Shown: in pieces, positions 48,653 to 60,200 of the stretch
Position numbering within the stretch: position 1 is the stretch's first letter
How the letters are laid out: every line of letters starts with the position of its first letter
NCBI RefSeq assembly: GCF_036323735.1
Contig: NC_086020.1
Span: 91,522,210-91,586,209 of the forward strand
DNA: 64,000 nucleotides
Direction: 5' to 3'
Source: Rattus norvegicus
Taxonomy: Eukaryota; Chordata; Mammalia; Rodentia; Muridae
Notes under the pieces: generated by a model
Told to the model about the DNA's origin: nothing
Database searches by the model: none
Seen by the model: only the letters and a program-made list of their open reading frames with translations
Made by a program: the position numbers and the translations under genes

Positions 48653-48780
48653 ATCTATACCTCAGTAGTTAAGAGAATTTTCTCCTATTGTTAGAGTCTG
48701 TTTCCTGGCACTTGTGTCAGGCAGCTCGTGACAAGTAACTCCTGCTTCATGGTATATGATACAATTGTCTGGTTTCTCTC
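48653..48780 (+). mobile_element. Diverged B2/B3-type SINE
   Basis: GGCTATGAATCTATACCTCAGTAGTTAAGAG corresponds to the tRNA-like SINE head. GTTTCCTGGCACTTGTGTCAGGCAGCTCGTGACAAGTAACTCC corresponds to the middle. It abuts the old L1 at 48781. Confidence 0.65.
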
Positions 48781-49580
48781 AATACTCCATCCTATCGCAA
48801 GGACAGTTGCTAAATTTTGTTCACAGAAGATTTATTAATAATAGTCAGAAACTGGAAAGAACATAAATGTTCCTCAACTGAAGAATAGACAGAAAACATA
48901 CATTTATACAATGGAGTATCGCTTTGCTACTAAAAACAATGACATCATGAAAATTGTATGCAAATAGATAGAACTTGAAAATATCATCCTGAGTGATGTA
49001 ACCCAGATCCAGAAAGACAACTATGCTATTCAACTATGCTAATATTCTTATAAGAGAATATTAGCCATGAATTACAGAATAATTGTGATACAATCCAGAG
49101 ACACAAAAAGCTAAATAAGAAGGAGGGAGCCCAAGGGAGGCTGTTTGAATCTTACTGCAAAGAGGAAATAAAATAGACACTGAGAATGAATGGAAGGAGG
49201 AAACAGAGTTAGAGAGAACTAGGACAGAGAACTGGAATCAGCAAAGGGATCATTTCTCATATGAGCAAGAAACCTAGGACAATGGAAAAGCCCAGGAATC
49301 TCTGAGGGTAACTGTTACTAAGACTCTTAGCAATAGGGGATATGGAACCTGAAATGGCTACCTCTATCCAGGTGAAATTTCCAGTGGAAGGATGGGAACA
49401 CAAACTGAGCCACAAAATCTTTAACCAACAATTTTTCCTGCCTACAAGTTATACAGTAGAAATCCAGGAACAGGCATATAAAAGTAAATGCCACTACAGG
49501 TATGAAATCTATGCCAAACTATTAATACATGACTTGGGTTGAGTTCATAATGTTTCTAATTAACTATCTCAAAGCCTAGA
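48781..49580 (+). mobile_element. Old L1: ORF2 end and first part of 3' UTR
   Basis: GAAACTGGAAAGAACATAAATGTTCC...ACAATGGAGTATCGC...AATGACATCATGAAAATTG...AATATCATCCTGAGTG is the end of ORF2, with stops in all frames. The 3' UTR follows, including AGGGAGGCTGTTTGAATCTTACTGC and AATTTCCAGTGGAAGG...ACACAAACTGAGCC. It continues at 50830. Confidence 0.8.
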
Positions 49581-49599
49581 TCTGAAACCTTCTAGCATC

Positions 49600-50690
49600 C
49601 AACTTAATCTTCACAAATGACCTTGAAGGCATCAGCTTCTCGCTTCTGTCTGCTAAACTAGGACATTCTGGTTCTTTATAGACTCTCTTTGTCTAGTTCA
49701 CCTCAGCAATTCTGTCTCAACTACCTCTCCAAGCTGACTGGTTCAGTCTGAATTCTCTTGGCTTCCCATAGAATTGTTATGCTCAGTCTCAGCCTAACTT
49801 CAACAATCTGTTCTACTCTTCAGCACCATGTAGATAGGTGTCATTATGCAGGTGAAGGCAGACAATATAAAACGAGGTCTGTTACTGGATGAGAAGGAAG
49901 GGAGTTGGGAACAGGGGTTTTAGAAGGGAGGGAGACAGAGGAGAGAGGATCAGACTGAGGAAGAGGAGCTGCGAGATCATGGCGGCAGATGCTAAGATTC
50001 TTTTCTACTCATAGATACCAATTGTTATTTATGTTTTTAAATGATGAGTGTATACAGCATTTTGTGCTTTCTAGATGGGCAAATCATATCTTATTAATTG
50101 GAACAGAGGTTACTGTGTGGTATGTTCTTTCATGTAGTGACTTAATTGAGTTAGAATATCTGGTGGTGGGACACAGTAGCCTGACACAGAATTGCGGTGT
50201 GTATGTCTGGTGTGGTAGCAACCCACCAAGGGAACTGTCTGGAGCCCCAAAGAGAATGTGCAGAGCGTTATACGTGGGAACCAATACAACCCACAACTTT
50301 TTAATAATTTACTGCAGCAATACGGTCCTCGTGGCTGCAACTTGCATTTGAACTGAACTGACAGGACTCAACTGAACTGACTGACTGAATGGAACTCAAT
50401 GAACAAACTCATGAATGGACTCAATGACATTAGACTATACTTAACTTCACTGATTCTCAAATAACTGACTCTCTTTCCCTGTGCCGCTCTTAAATAATTT
50501 CTCTTTTCTGTACTCTTCTTTTGAGTGTTGGGAGGATCTTATTTTCAACTTACTCTGTCAAATTTTTCTTTGATTCATCACTAAGTCTGCCTCTCAATTA
50601 GATGTCACTTAAAAAAAATGGCTGTTTCTTCTGCAAACTAATTTTACCTTTAAAGTATGTACTAAGTGTGTGTATGTATTGTGGTCATAG
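49600..50690. repeat. Unassigned LTR-like repeat Y copy 2, enclosing repeat X copy 2
   Basis: The outer parts, about 49640-49830 and 50390-50690, match repeat Y at 7690-8310: CTCTCCAAGCTGACTGGTTCAGTCT, then CTCAATTAGATGTCACTT and AAACTAATTTTACCTTTA. The inner part, about 49840-50345, matches repeat X at 5395-5830. Frames through it, such as 49989-50351, are not recognised. The whole block splits the old L1 3' UTR. The X strand is the same as in copy 1. Confidence 0.5.
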
Positions 50691-50829
50691 GTATGTGGAA
50701 TGTATGCATTCCAGCTCGCTCACATAGATCTTGGTCTTTGGATGTGATACCTACCACAATAACCATGCTGCTGCATTAAAATTCCTCTACAAGGACCAAC
50801 CAATTTCTAGACAGTCCTGGGACTCATGC

Positions 50830-51470
50830 TGTAAGAGAAAACCCACTCCTAACACTATTGATGATATTCTGCTATACTTGTAGACAGAAGCCTAATATAA
50901 TTGTCATCTGAGAGGGATCATCCATCATTAGATGGAAATAAATGTAAAGATGAACAGCCAATCACTAGGCAAGATTTGGAATCTTATGTAAGACAGGGAA
51001 GGAAGGATTGAAGGAGAAAGAGCAGTCAATGATAGCACAAGAAAACCTGCAGAATCAAAGTACCAGCATCCATTAAAGCTTGCAGAGTAAACCATCAACC
51101 AAAGAACATGCATGGAATGGACCTATATTTATTTAATGGATGTATACAGCTTGTTCTTCATGTGAGACTCCTAACAACAGTATCAGGGGCTTTCTCTGCC
51201 TCTGTTACTTACCTTTGGATCATTTTCTCCTACCTGGACTACCTTGGCTAGCCTCAATAAAAAAGTTCACCTAGTCCTACTGCAAATTGATAAATGGAGG
51301 CAGGTTCATATCCATGGGAGTGCTCTTCTCCAAGGAGAAAGGAAAGTGACTATGAGGGAGTAGAGGGGAGAGGGAGATATTAGAGGAGAGGAGGAAGGGT
51401 AGCTCTGAACAAGATGTCAACAAAATAAATTAAATCAATTAATGAATACAAATAAAATATTCCACTGCAT
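50830..51470 (+). mobile_element. Old L1 3' UTR, continued to tail
   Basis: CACTATTGATGATATTCTGCTATACTTGTAGACAG resumes the 3' UTR left at 49580. It runs through ACCATCAACCAAAGAACATGCATGG and a G/A-rich stretch at 51350-51410 to an A-rich end near 51470. Confidence 0.78.
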
Positions 51471-51693
51471 ATAATATTTGTCTATCATGGAGTAAGATTA
51501 TGAAGGAAAGAGACAATAATATCTACTATATATTTGGTAGTTTATATATTGCAGTGATCTTGTAGCATCTCTCAAGTGAAACAAATGAAAATTTGTGGTG
51601 TATGATGAGAGTTTATTGATATAATTATATTCAAAGTTTCTCTTTCTAGTGAAAGAGCAGGTACATGTCCTTTAAAATTGGATATGCTATTTT

Positions 51694-51708
51694 TTAGACA
51701 ACATCTTT
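51694..51708. repeat. Left target-site duplication of E6
   Basis: TTAGACAACATCTTT matches 53887-53901 exactly. Confidence 0.93.
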
Positions 51709-53886
51709 TTTTTATTAACTTGAGTATTTCTTATATACATTTCGGGTGTTATTCCCTTTCCCGGTATCCGGGCAAACATCCCCCTCCCACTTCCCCTTCC
51801 TTATGGATGTTCCCCTCCCAACCCTCCCACCATTGCCGCCCTCCCCCCACCAGTCTAGTTCACTGGAGGTTCAGTTTTAGCAGGACCCAGGGCTTCTCCT
51901 TCCACTGGTGCTCTTACTAGCATATTCATTGCTACCTATGAGGTCAGAGTCCAAGGTCAGTCCATGTATAGTCTTTAGGTAGTGGCTTAGTCCCTGGAAG
52001 TTCTGGTTGCTTAGCATTGTTGTACATATGGGGTCTCGAGCCCCTTCAAGCTCTTCCAGTTCTTTCTCTGATTCCTTCAACGGGGGTCCTATTCTCAGTT
52101 CAGTGGTTTGCTGCTGGCATTCGCCTCTGTATTTGCTGTATTCTGGCTGTGTCTCTCAGGAGCGATCTACATCCGGCTCCTGTCGGTCTGCACTTCTTTG
52201 CTTCATCCATCTTGTCTAATTGGGTGGCTGTATATGTATGGGCCAAATGTGGGGCAGGCTCTGAATGGGTGTTCCTTCAGTCTCTGTTTTAATCTTTGCC
52301 TCTCTCTTCCCTGCCAAGGGTATTCTTGTTCCCCTTTTAAAGAAGGAGTGAAGCATTCACATTTTGATCATCCATCTTGAGTTTCATTTGTTCTAGGTAT
52401 CTAGGGTAATTCAAGAATTTGGGCTAATGTCCACTTATCAATGAGTGCATACCATGTGTGTCTTTCTGTGATTGGGTTAGCTCACTCAGGATGATGTTTT
52501 CCAGTTCCAACCATTTGCCTACGAATTTCATAAAGTCGTTGTTTTTGATAGCTGAGTAATATTCCATTGTGTAGATGTACCACATTTTCTGTATCCATTC
52601 CTCTGTTGAAGGGCATCTGGGTTCTTTCCAGCTTCTGGCTATTATAAATAAGGCTGCAATGAACATAGTGGAGCACGTGTCTTTTTTATATGTTGGGGCA
52701 TCTTTTGGGTATATGCCCAAGAGAGGTATAGCTGGATCCTCAGGTAGTTCAATGTCCAATTTTCTGAGGAACCTCCAGACTGATTTCCAGAATGGTTGTA
52801 CCAGTTTGCAATCCCACCAACAATGGAGGAGTGTTCCTCTTTCTCCACATCCTCGCCAGCATCTGTTGTCCCCTGAGTTTTTGATCATAGCCATTCTCAC
52901 TGGTGTGAGGTGAAATCTCAGGGTTGTTTTGATTTGCATTTCCCTTATGACTAATGATGTTGAACATTTCTTTAGGTGTTTCTCAGCCATTTGGCATTCC
53001 TCAGCTGTGAATTCTTTGTTTAGCTCTGAACCCCATTTTTAATAGGGTTATTTGTTTCCCTGCGGTCTAACTTCTTGAGTTCTTTGTATATTTTGGATAT
53101 AAGGCCTCTATCTGTTGTAGGATTGGTAAAGATCTTTTCCCAATCTGTTGGTTGCCGTTTTGTCCTAACCACAGTGTCCTTTGCCTTACAGAAGCTTTGC
53201 AGTTTTATGAGATCCCGTTTGTCGATTCTTGATCTTAGAGCGTAAGCCATTGGTGTTTTGTTTAGGAAATTTTTTCCAGTGCCCATGTGTTCCAGATGCT
53301 TCCCTAGTTTTTCTTCTATTAGTTTGAGTGTGTCTGGTTTGATGTGGAGGTCCTTGATCCACTTGGACTTAAGCTTTGTACAGGGTGATAAGCATGGATC
53401 GATCTGCATTCTTCTACATGTTGACCTCCAGTTGAACCAGCACCATTTGCTGAAAATGCTATCTTTTTTCCATTGGATGCTTTTGGCTCCTTTGTCAAAA
53501 ATCAAGTGACCATAGGTGTGTGGGTTCATTTCTGGGTCTTCAATTCTATTCCATTGGTCTATCTGTCTGTCTCTGTACCAATACCATGCAGTTTTTATCA
53601 CTATTGCTCTGTAATACTGCTTGAGTTCAGGGATAGTGATTCCCCCTGAAGTCCTTTTATTGTTGAGGATAGCTTTAGCTATCCTGGGTTTTTTGTTATT
53701 CCAGATGAATTTGCAAATTGTTCTGTCTAACTCTTTGAAGAATTGGATTGGTATTTTGATGGGGATTGCATTGAATCTGTAGATTGCTTTTGGTAAAATG
53801 GCCATTTTTACTATATTAATCCTGCCAATATATGAGCATGGGAGATCTTTCCATCTTCTGAGGTCTTCTTCAATTTCCTTCTTCAG
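51709..53886 (-). mobile_element. E6: young L1, 5'-truncated, antisense
   Basis: A 2.2-kb insertion with tail, 3' UTR and the last third of ORF2, bounded by a perfect 15-bp duplication. Truncation falls inside ORF2 at GAAGAAGGAAATTGAAG, a typical product of incomplete reverse transcription. The G-rich tract is at 51780-51848. It shares YKELKKLD with E3 and E4 but has ELKQYY as in E1 and E2. Confidence 0.96.
52424..53886 (-). pseudogene. L1 ORF2 C-terminal part, one frameshift (E6)
   Basis: It covers the region after the reverse transcriptase core to the C-terminus, including the Cys/His region ([16 protein letters not shown]). A 1-bp loss in an A run near 53035 breaks the frame; the two open segments are 53805-53020 and 52990-52424. 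The codon that is TGG in E1 and E2 and TAG in E3 and E4 is TAT (Tyr) here, at 53830-53832. There is no start codon, endonuclease or FADD, so this is a dead fragment. Confidence 0.93.
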
Positions 53887-53901
53887 TTAGACAACATCTT
53901 T
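53887..53901. repeat. Right target-site duplication of E6
   Basis: TTAGACAACATCTTT, identical to 51694-51708. Confidence 0.93.
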
Positions 53902-56330
53902 GATAGTTTAAAGATGCTCACAAAAATGCATAAATAATGTCTTCCAAATAAGTACTTTATTAAAATGCTAAGAAATATCATTTAGGACTTAATGTCATTC
54001 TTAAAGAAAACTAGTAATTCTAATTGACATTAATATTCATTTATATTTCACCACAAAAAACTATGCCTAGGGTAAAGATGTAAATAAATTTCTTCTAATA
54101 ACCTAAGTAATAAATTCCAATCTCTGAATATCTTTAAAGGAATTATTCAATTGTGTGTTTAACAAATATCTGTAACAAACATCACTCAGTGCATTCACAT
54201 GTTACTCTTTGTGTTTACCATCTCAACTGTATGTTCCGGTTAAAATGTTAAGCAAATTACCAAATGTTTATTATAACTAATAGAGGTATACATTTTATTC
54301 TTAATTTTGCAACAAAATCAGAAACAATTATATTTATTGTATCTTCAATACATTATTGTGTTAATGATCAATAAAAATAATTTAATGAGATAGGTATTTA
54401 CTGTGTTCCCATATGAATGGACTAGTTTTGACAGAAACAAAGTTTCTTCTTGAAAACTGACAAATATTGTGCTAATTCATTTTGTAATTTCTAAAAAACA
54501 GTTTATATTGTAAGAAATTTCTTAAACACTCAATAATTATTTCATTTTGGTTATGAAATGTTTTTTTTGTTTTCATATTATTTTATTATGACTATAATAT
54601 CATTTCTCTTTCACTGCAAAATACATTCCTTTCAATTTGGTAAAGGAAAATAACACAATGAAAAAAACTGGGAATATGAGAAAAACAGAAGAGAGAGAAA
54701 AAGATAACTGAAAATTATTTCCTCAGGAAGTCACTGAATCCATTTTGCTTATGCTGAAAATAAAACATGCCTTTTCATGTGGTTATGTTAGGCAAAGACT
54801 GAATTAAGTAAACATAATCATATTATAATTCTGAAGAATTGTCACATGATTTTGTGATACAAATGCATACAATGGAGAAATCATTTGTTTTTTTAAGTAA
54901 GACATATTTAAACTTGTCAGATTCACAGATTCGGTTTTTAGAATGTAAACAATTCCAACCATATGTACATTTTTTTCAGGCAATATTTTCAGGTACTAAC
55001 AATATTCAATATATAATACTGTTTTCACCTAAATTACGTCGTGTTAGTTTCAGAGATGTGGACGTTATAGTTTTCACTATTGCAAGAAGAATTATAAGGA
55101 TCTCCTCAAACACTCCAAATGTAAGCAAGATAATACATGTCTTATGTTTGGAAGGTTGAGACATAGTCAAAAACTCCCCCATCTCCACTTAGTGCCAATT
55201 ACTTCAGCTGCTGCTTGGGTGTCATAGAATTCCTCTATTCTTTAATTCTTAGGCAAGAAGGACTTCTATTTCTGTCCATTTTTTTCCATATAAAGAAAAT
55301 GTACCTTCCAATTCATGCATGGTGTATAAAACATAAATAATTTTGTGATTTCCAAAACTGTAAATGGATCGGTATCTGATACTAAAAATATACCACAGAC
55401 ATTCTAAAACTTAAGAATTCAGTGCAGGAAATACTGTTGTGGGTTGAATTATTGAAGGAAATTTCTAAGGCACAGTGAAACATTAATGTGAGAACATCAT
55501 GCAGTAATAATTTGCTTTTTAAATTAGACCTCCAATTCTGACAAAAGTTCAATCAAATTAGCAAACCAGTTCACCCATGCTAAAGTTGTCCCTTCTTTCT
55601 TTCTTCCCTTTTCTTTTGATGAAGTTGATATACAACTTAGTATTATTTGGATAAGTGATTATGCTAGGTGTTTTCAAATTTGAATATACAGAGTTTTTTT
55701 CCCCTTCCAATCACATTAAGTCTGGGCCTTGTAGATGCTGTGCAATGTTCATAGTTTAGCAGTAGTTTTATATTACTCGACCTGTGCCAATCTTCCCTTG
55801 CGGGCTCAAACGGGTTCTGTGTAATGAACAGAGAGGACTGGTCCTCATTAGGATTAAGAATTTTCCTTGTATCATGATGGTGACTTAATGTCAGGATCTT
55901 TGATAGCCCACACAATATTTAACATTTGGGAAAACAATCTTTGGCCTTAAAGTTGGTCAATTTCTGAGAGAGGTTAATTAATCTTATAAGCACTTACTTC
56001 TCTGACACATGACTCATGCATTTTGAAATAAAATAAGGAGTCATAAGCACACAGCCTGCAGCCATGCAGATTGGATTAAAAAGCTGTGGACTGGAGACAG
56101 GGAGCAGGATCATAAGGATTAATACAGCTTTGATTGAGGACTGAAAAAGGAAGATAGAATGGCACATGGAGAGAAATAGAAAAAAAAAGTCTGAAGGTGT
56201 TTTACATGAAAATCTATAAGAGAAAAGTTCAACATTATTTCTAATTTAAGTAAAAACCTGACAGGGAATGTAGGATGCTAAGACTGTAACTCATGCATTA
56301 AAGTGCATTTTTAAATTTAGTTTATCCAAT
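53902..56330. other. AT-rich intergenic DNA, nothing recognised
   Basis: About 2.4 kb with no supported gene. The longest frame (54839-55159, +, 106 codons) has no recognisable motif and is AT-driven. Confidence 0.5.
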
Positions 56331-56334
56331 ACTT

Positions 56335-56522
56335 ATTTATTATTTAAAATTTTACATGCATTTGTTTGTGTTTTTGTATGTAAATGCACACCTGGATATA
56401 AACACTGTGGATGCCAGAGGAAACTGTTGGATACTTTGGAAATGGGAAGGTGCTGCTGCCTGGATATAAAGATGCTGGTGCTGGAAATTGAACCCCTATC
56501 CCCTGCTGAGCAGTGCAAGGTC
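56335..56522 (-). mobile_element. Old SINE (B4/RSINE-like), antisense
   Basis: CTGTGGATGCCAGAGGAAACTG, then GATGCTGGTGCTGGAAATTGAACCCC and CTGCTGAGCAGTGC read as the antisense body and head of a B4-type SINE. Confidence 0.55.
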
Positions 56523-57265
56523 ATTTTTTAATGACTATAAATTTTTATTTATTTTTACTACATCCTGCTTACTGCCCCCACCCTGTCATCCCTCCCACAA
56601 TCCTTCCTTCCATCTTCTCTTCTGAGTGAATGGGGACACCCTTGGATACTACTCCAGCCTGGAAGGCTAGATGCATCCTCTCCCACTGAAGCCAGAAAAG
56701 GCAGCCCAGCTAGAAAACCATATCCCACATATAGGCAACAGTTTTTGGGAGAGACCCCGCTACACTTTAGGGACCACATGAAGAACAAGCTGCACATTTG
56801 CTTCATATGTGAGGGGAGGACTGTGTCTAGTCTCTTTATGTTCTTTGGTTGGTGGTTCAGTCTCTGAGAGTCCCTAGAGACTAGATTAGTTGACTCTTTT
56901 GGTTTTCTTACGAAGTTCACATTCTCTTCAGGGCCTGCAATTCTTCCTCCTATTCTTCCATAAGAGTCTCCAAGTTTCATTCATTGCTTGGTATAGGTGT
57001 ATGCCTCTGTCTGAGTCAGTTTGTGGGTCAAACCTTTAAGAGGACAGCCATGCTAGACCCCTGTCTGCAAGCTTAACAGGATATCAGTAATATTGTCAGG
57101 GATTGGTACTTGCCCAGAGGATGGGTCTCAAGCTGCCCTGATTTGGGATGGCCATTCCTTTAGTCTCTGCTTCATCCCCCCATGCCTGCACTTTTTGTAG
57201 ACAGAATAAATTTAGGGTTGGAATTTGGTGGGTAGGTTGGTGTCTCTATAGCTCCTAAAACAAAA
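56523..57265 (-). mobile_element. Old L1 3' UTR fragment, antisense
   Basis: CATCCTGCTTACTGCCCCCACCC, ATCCTCTCCCACTGAAGCCAG, ACAAGCTGCACATTTGCTTCATATG, TTCTTTGGTTGGTGGTTCAG and CAAGCTTAACAGGATATCA follow an Lx-type L1 3' UTR in antisense order. ORF2 is absent: the element is cut at about 57265, where a sense L1 starts. Confidence 0.8.
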
Positions 57266-60200
57266 GAATATGCATTTTTCTCAATACCTCATGGAATTTC
57301 TCCAAAATTGACCATATAATTGGTCACAAAACTCAACAGACATAGGAAGATTGAAATAATCCCATGCATTCTATTAGATCACCCTGAACTAATGCTGGTG
57401 TTCAATAGTATCAAAGCAACAGAAAACCCAAATGCACATAGAAGTTGATCAATGCTCTACTCAAAGATAACTGATAACTTGGTCAAGGAAGAAATAAGGA
57501 AAGAAATTAAAGACATTTTAGAATGTAATGAAAATGAAGGCACAACATACCCAAACTTATGGGACACAATGAAAGCTGGGCTAAGAGGAAAACGAGTAGC
57601 TCGGAAATGCCGCAAAAATAAACTGGGGAGAGCTTACACTAGTTGCTTGACAGCACACCTATAAGCTCTAGAAGAAAAAGAAGCAAATACACCCAAGAAG
57701 AGTTCATGACAAGAAATAATCAAACTCAGAGCTGAAATCAACCATGTAGAAACAAAAAGAACTATACAAAGAATCATCAAAACTGGGAGCTGTTTCTTTG
57801 AGAAAAATAAAAAAGATAGATAAACACTTAGCCAGAATAATCAGAGGATGCAGAGCCATTATCCAAATTAACAAAACCAGAAATGAAAAGGGAGATACAA
57901 CCACAGAATCTGAAGAAATTAAAAAATAATCATAAAATCCTACTACAAAACCTATATTCAACAAAACTGGAAAATCTGGAGGAAATGGACAATTTTCTAT
58001 ACAGATACCAGTATCAAAGTTAAAACAGGATCAGATAAACCATCTAAACAGTTCCATAACTCCTAAAGAAGTCAAAACAGTTATTAAAAGTCTCCCAAGC
58101 AAAAGAAAAAGCCTAGGACAAGATGGGTTTAGTGCAGAATTCGATCAGACCTTCATACAAGACTTAATACCAATACTGTCCAAACTATTCCACAAAATAG
58201 AACTAGAAGCCACAATCATGCTTATAGCTATACCATACAAAGACCCAGCAAAGAAAGAGAACTTCAGAGCAATTTACCTTAGGAATATCAATGCAAATGT
58301 ACTCAACAAAATTCTCACAAACTGAATCCAAGAACACATCAATTCGATCATCCAACCAGATCAAGTGGACTTCATCTCAGAGATGCAGGGACGGTTCAAT
58401 ATATGGATATTCATCAAGTTAATCCACTATATAAACAAACTCAAGGTAAAAAGCCACACATGATTGTTTTATTAAATGCTAACAAAGCATTTGATAGAAT
58501 TCAACAACCCCTCATATTAAAAGTCTTGTAAAGATCAAGAATTCAAGGCCCATACTTAAACATAATAAAAGCAATATACAGTAAACGAGTAGCCAACATC
58601 AAACTAAATGGAGAGAAACGCAAAGCAAACCCACTGAAATCAGGGACAAGAAAAGGCTGCTCACTCTTTGCCTACTTATTAACTTTAGTACTTAAAGTCT
58701 TAGCCAGAGTCATCAGATAACAAAAGGTGGTTAAAGGGATACAAACTGGGAAGGAAGATTTCAAAATATCACTTTTTTCAGATGATAGAATAGTATACTT
58801 AAGTGTCCCCAAAAGTTCCACCAGACAATGCCTACAGCTGATAAAAAACTTCAGCAAAGTGACTGTATATAAATTTAACTCAAACATATCCATAGCCTTC
58901 CTCTACTCAAAGGATAAATAGACTGAGAAAGAAGTTAGTGAAATGACACCCTTCCTAATAGTCACAAATAACATAAAATAACTCCATGTATGACAAGAAC
59001 TTCAAGTCTCTGAAAAAAGTAATTGAAGATCTCAATAGATGGAAAGATCTCTCATGCTCATGGATTGGCATAATTAACATAATAAAAATATCCATTTTGT
59101 CATACGCCAGCTAAAGTTCAATGAAATCCACATCAAAATTCCAACTCAATTCTTCATAGAACAATGAAACTCATGGGATAATCACCATTCCTGATCTCAA
59201 GCAGTATTGCAGAGCAACAGTGATTAAAAAAAAACTGTATGGTATTGGCAAGTAGATCAATGGAATAGAATTAAAGACCCAGAAATAAACAGACACACCT
59301 ATGGTCATTTGATCTTTGACAAATGGTGCCGGTTTAACTGGAGGTCAGCACGTAGAAGAATGGAATCAATCCATTCTTATTGTGCTGTACAAAGCTCAAG
59401 TCCAAGTGGATCAAGGACCTCCACATAAAAAGGATCCACTCAAAGTAATAGAAGAAAAAGTGGGGAAGAGCCTCAAACACATGGACACTGGGGAAAATCT
59501 CCTCAAGAGAACACCAATAACTTATCTTCTAAGATCAAAAATCGACAAATGGTGCCTCATAAAATTGCAAAACTTCTGTATGGCAAAGGACACTGTCAAT
59601 GGGACAAAAATGACAACCAACAAATTGGGAATATATCTTTACCAATCTTATAACTGATAGAGGAATAATATACAATATACATAAAAATCTCAAGAACTTA
59701 GTCTCCAGAGAGTCAAATAGTTCTTTTAAAAAATGTCATACAGATCTAAATAAAGAATTCTCATTTAAGGGCTATTGAATGGCTGAGAAGCACTTAAAAA
59801 ATGTTCAACAGCCTTATTCAACTGGGAAATGTAAATCAAAACATCCCTGAGATTCCACCTCACACCAGTCAGAATGGCTAACATCAAAAACTCAGGTGAC
59901 AACCGATTCTGGCAAGGATATGGAAAAAGATGGAATTGGATAGTGTTCCTTCTGTTTCTATTTTGTCAGTGGGATTGCTAGCTTGTGTACAACCACTTTG
60001 GAAATCAATCTTGATGTTCCTTAGAAAATTGGACACTGAACTACCTGAGGACACATCTATACCACTCCTGGGCAGATACCAAAAAGATGCCCCAACATAT
60101 AACCAATGGACACATGCTCCACTATGTTCATAGCAGCCTTATTTAAAATAGCCAGAAGGAGGAAAGAACCCAGATGCCCTTCAACAGAGGAATGGATATA

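Noticed and set aside
50084..50351. Frames of 70-120 codons on both strands, including a Cys-rich one
   Set aside because: They lie in unassigned repeat X, have no recognised domain, and the equivalent region in copy 1 is not open.
54839..55159. 106-codon + strand frame in AT-rich DNA
   Set aside because: No known motif, no splice or promoter context and no neighbour gene; length plausible by chance.
56558..56980. 140-codon minus-strand frame
   Set aside because: It is the 3' UTR of an old L1 read in its sense direction, without protein similarity that I recognise.
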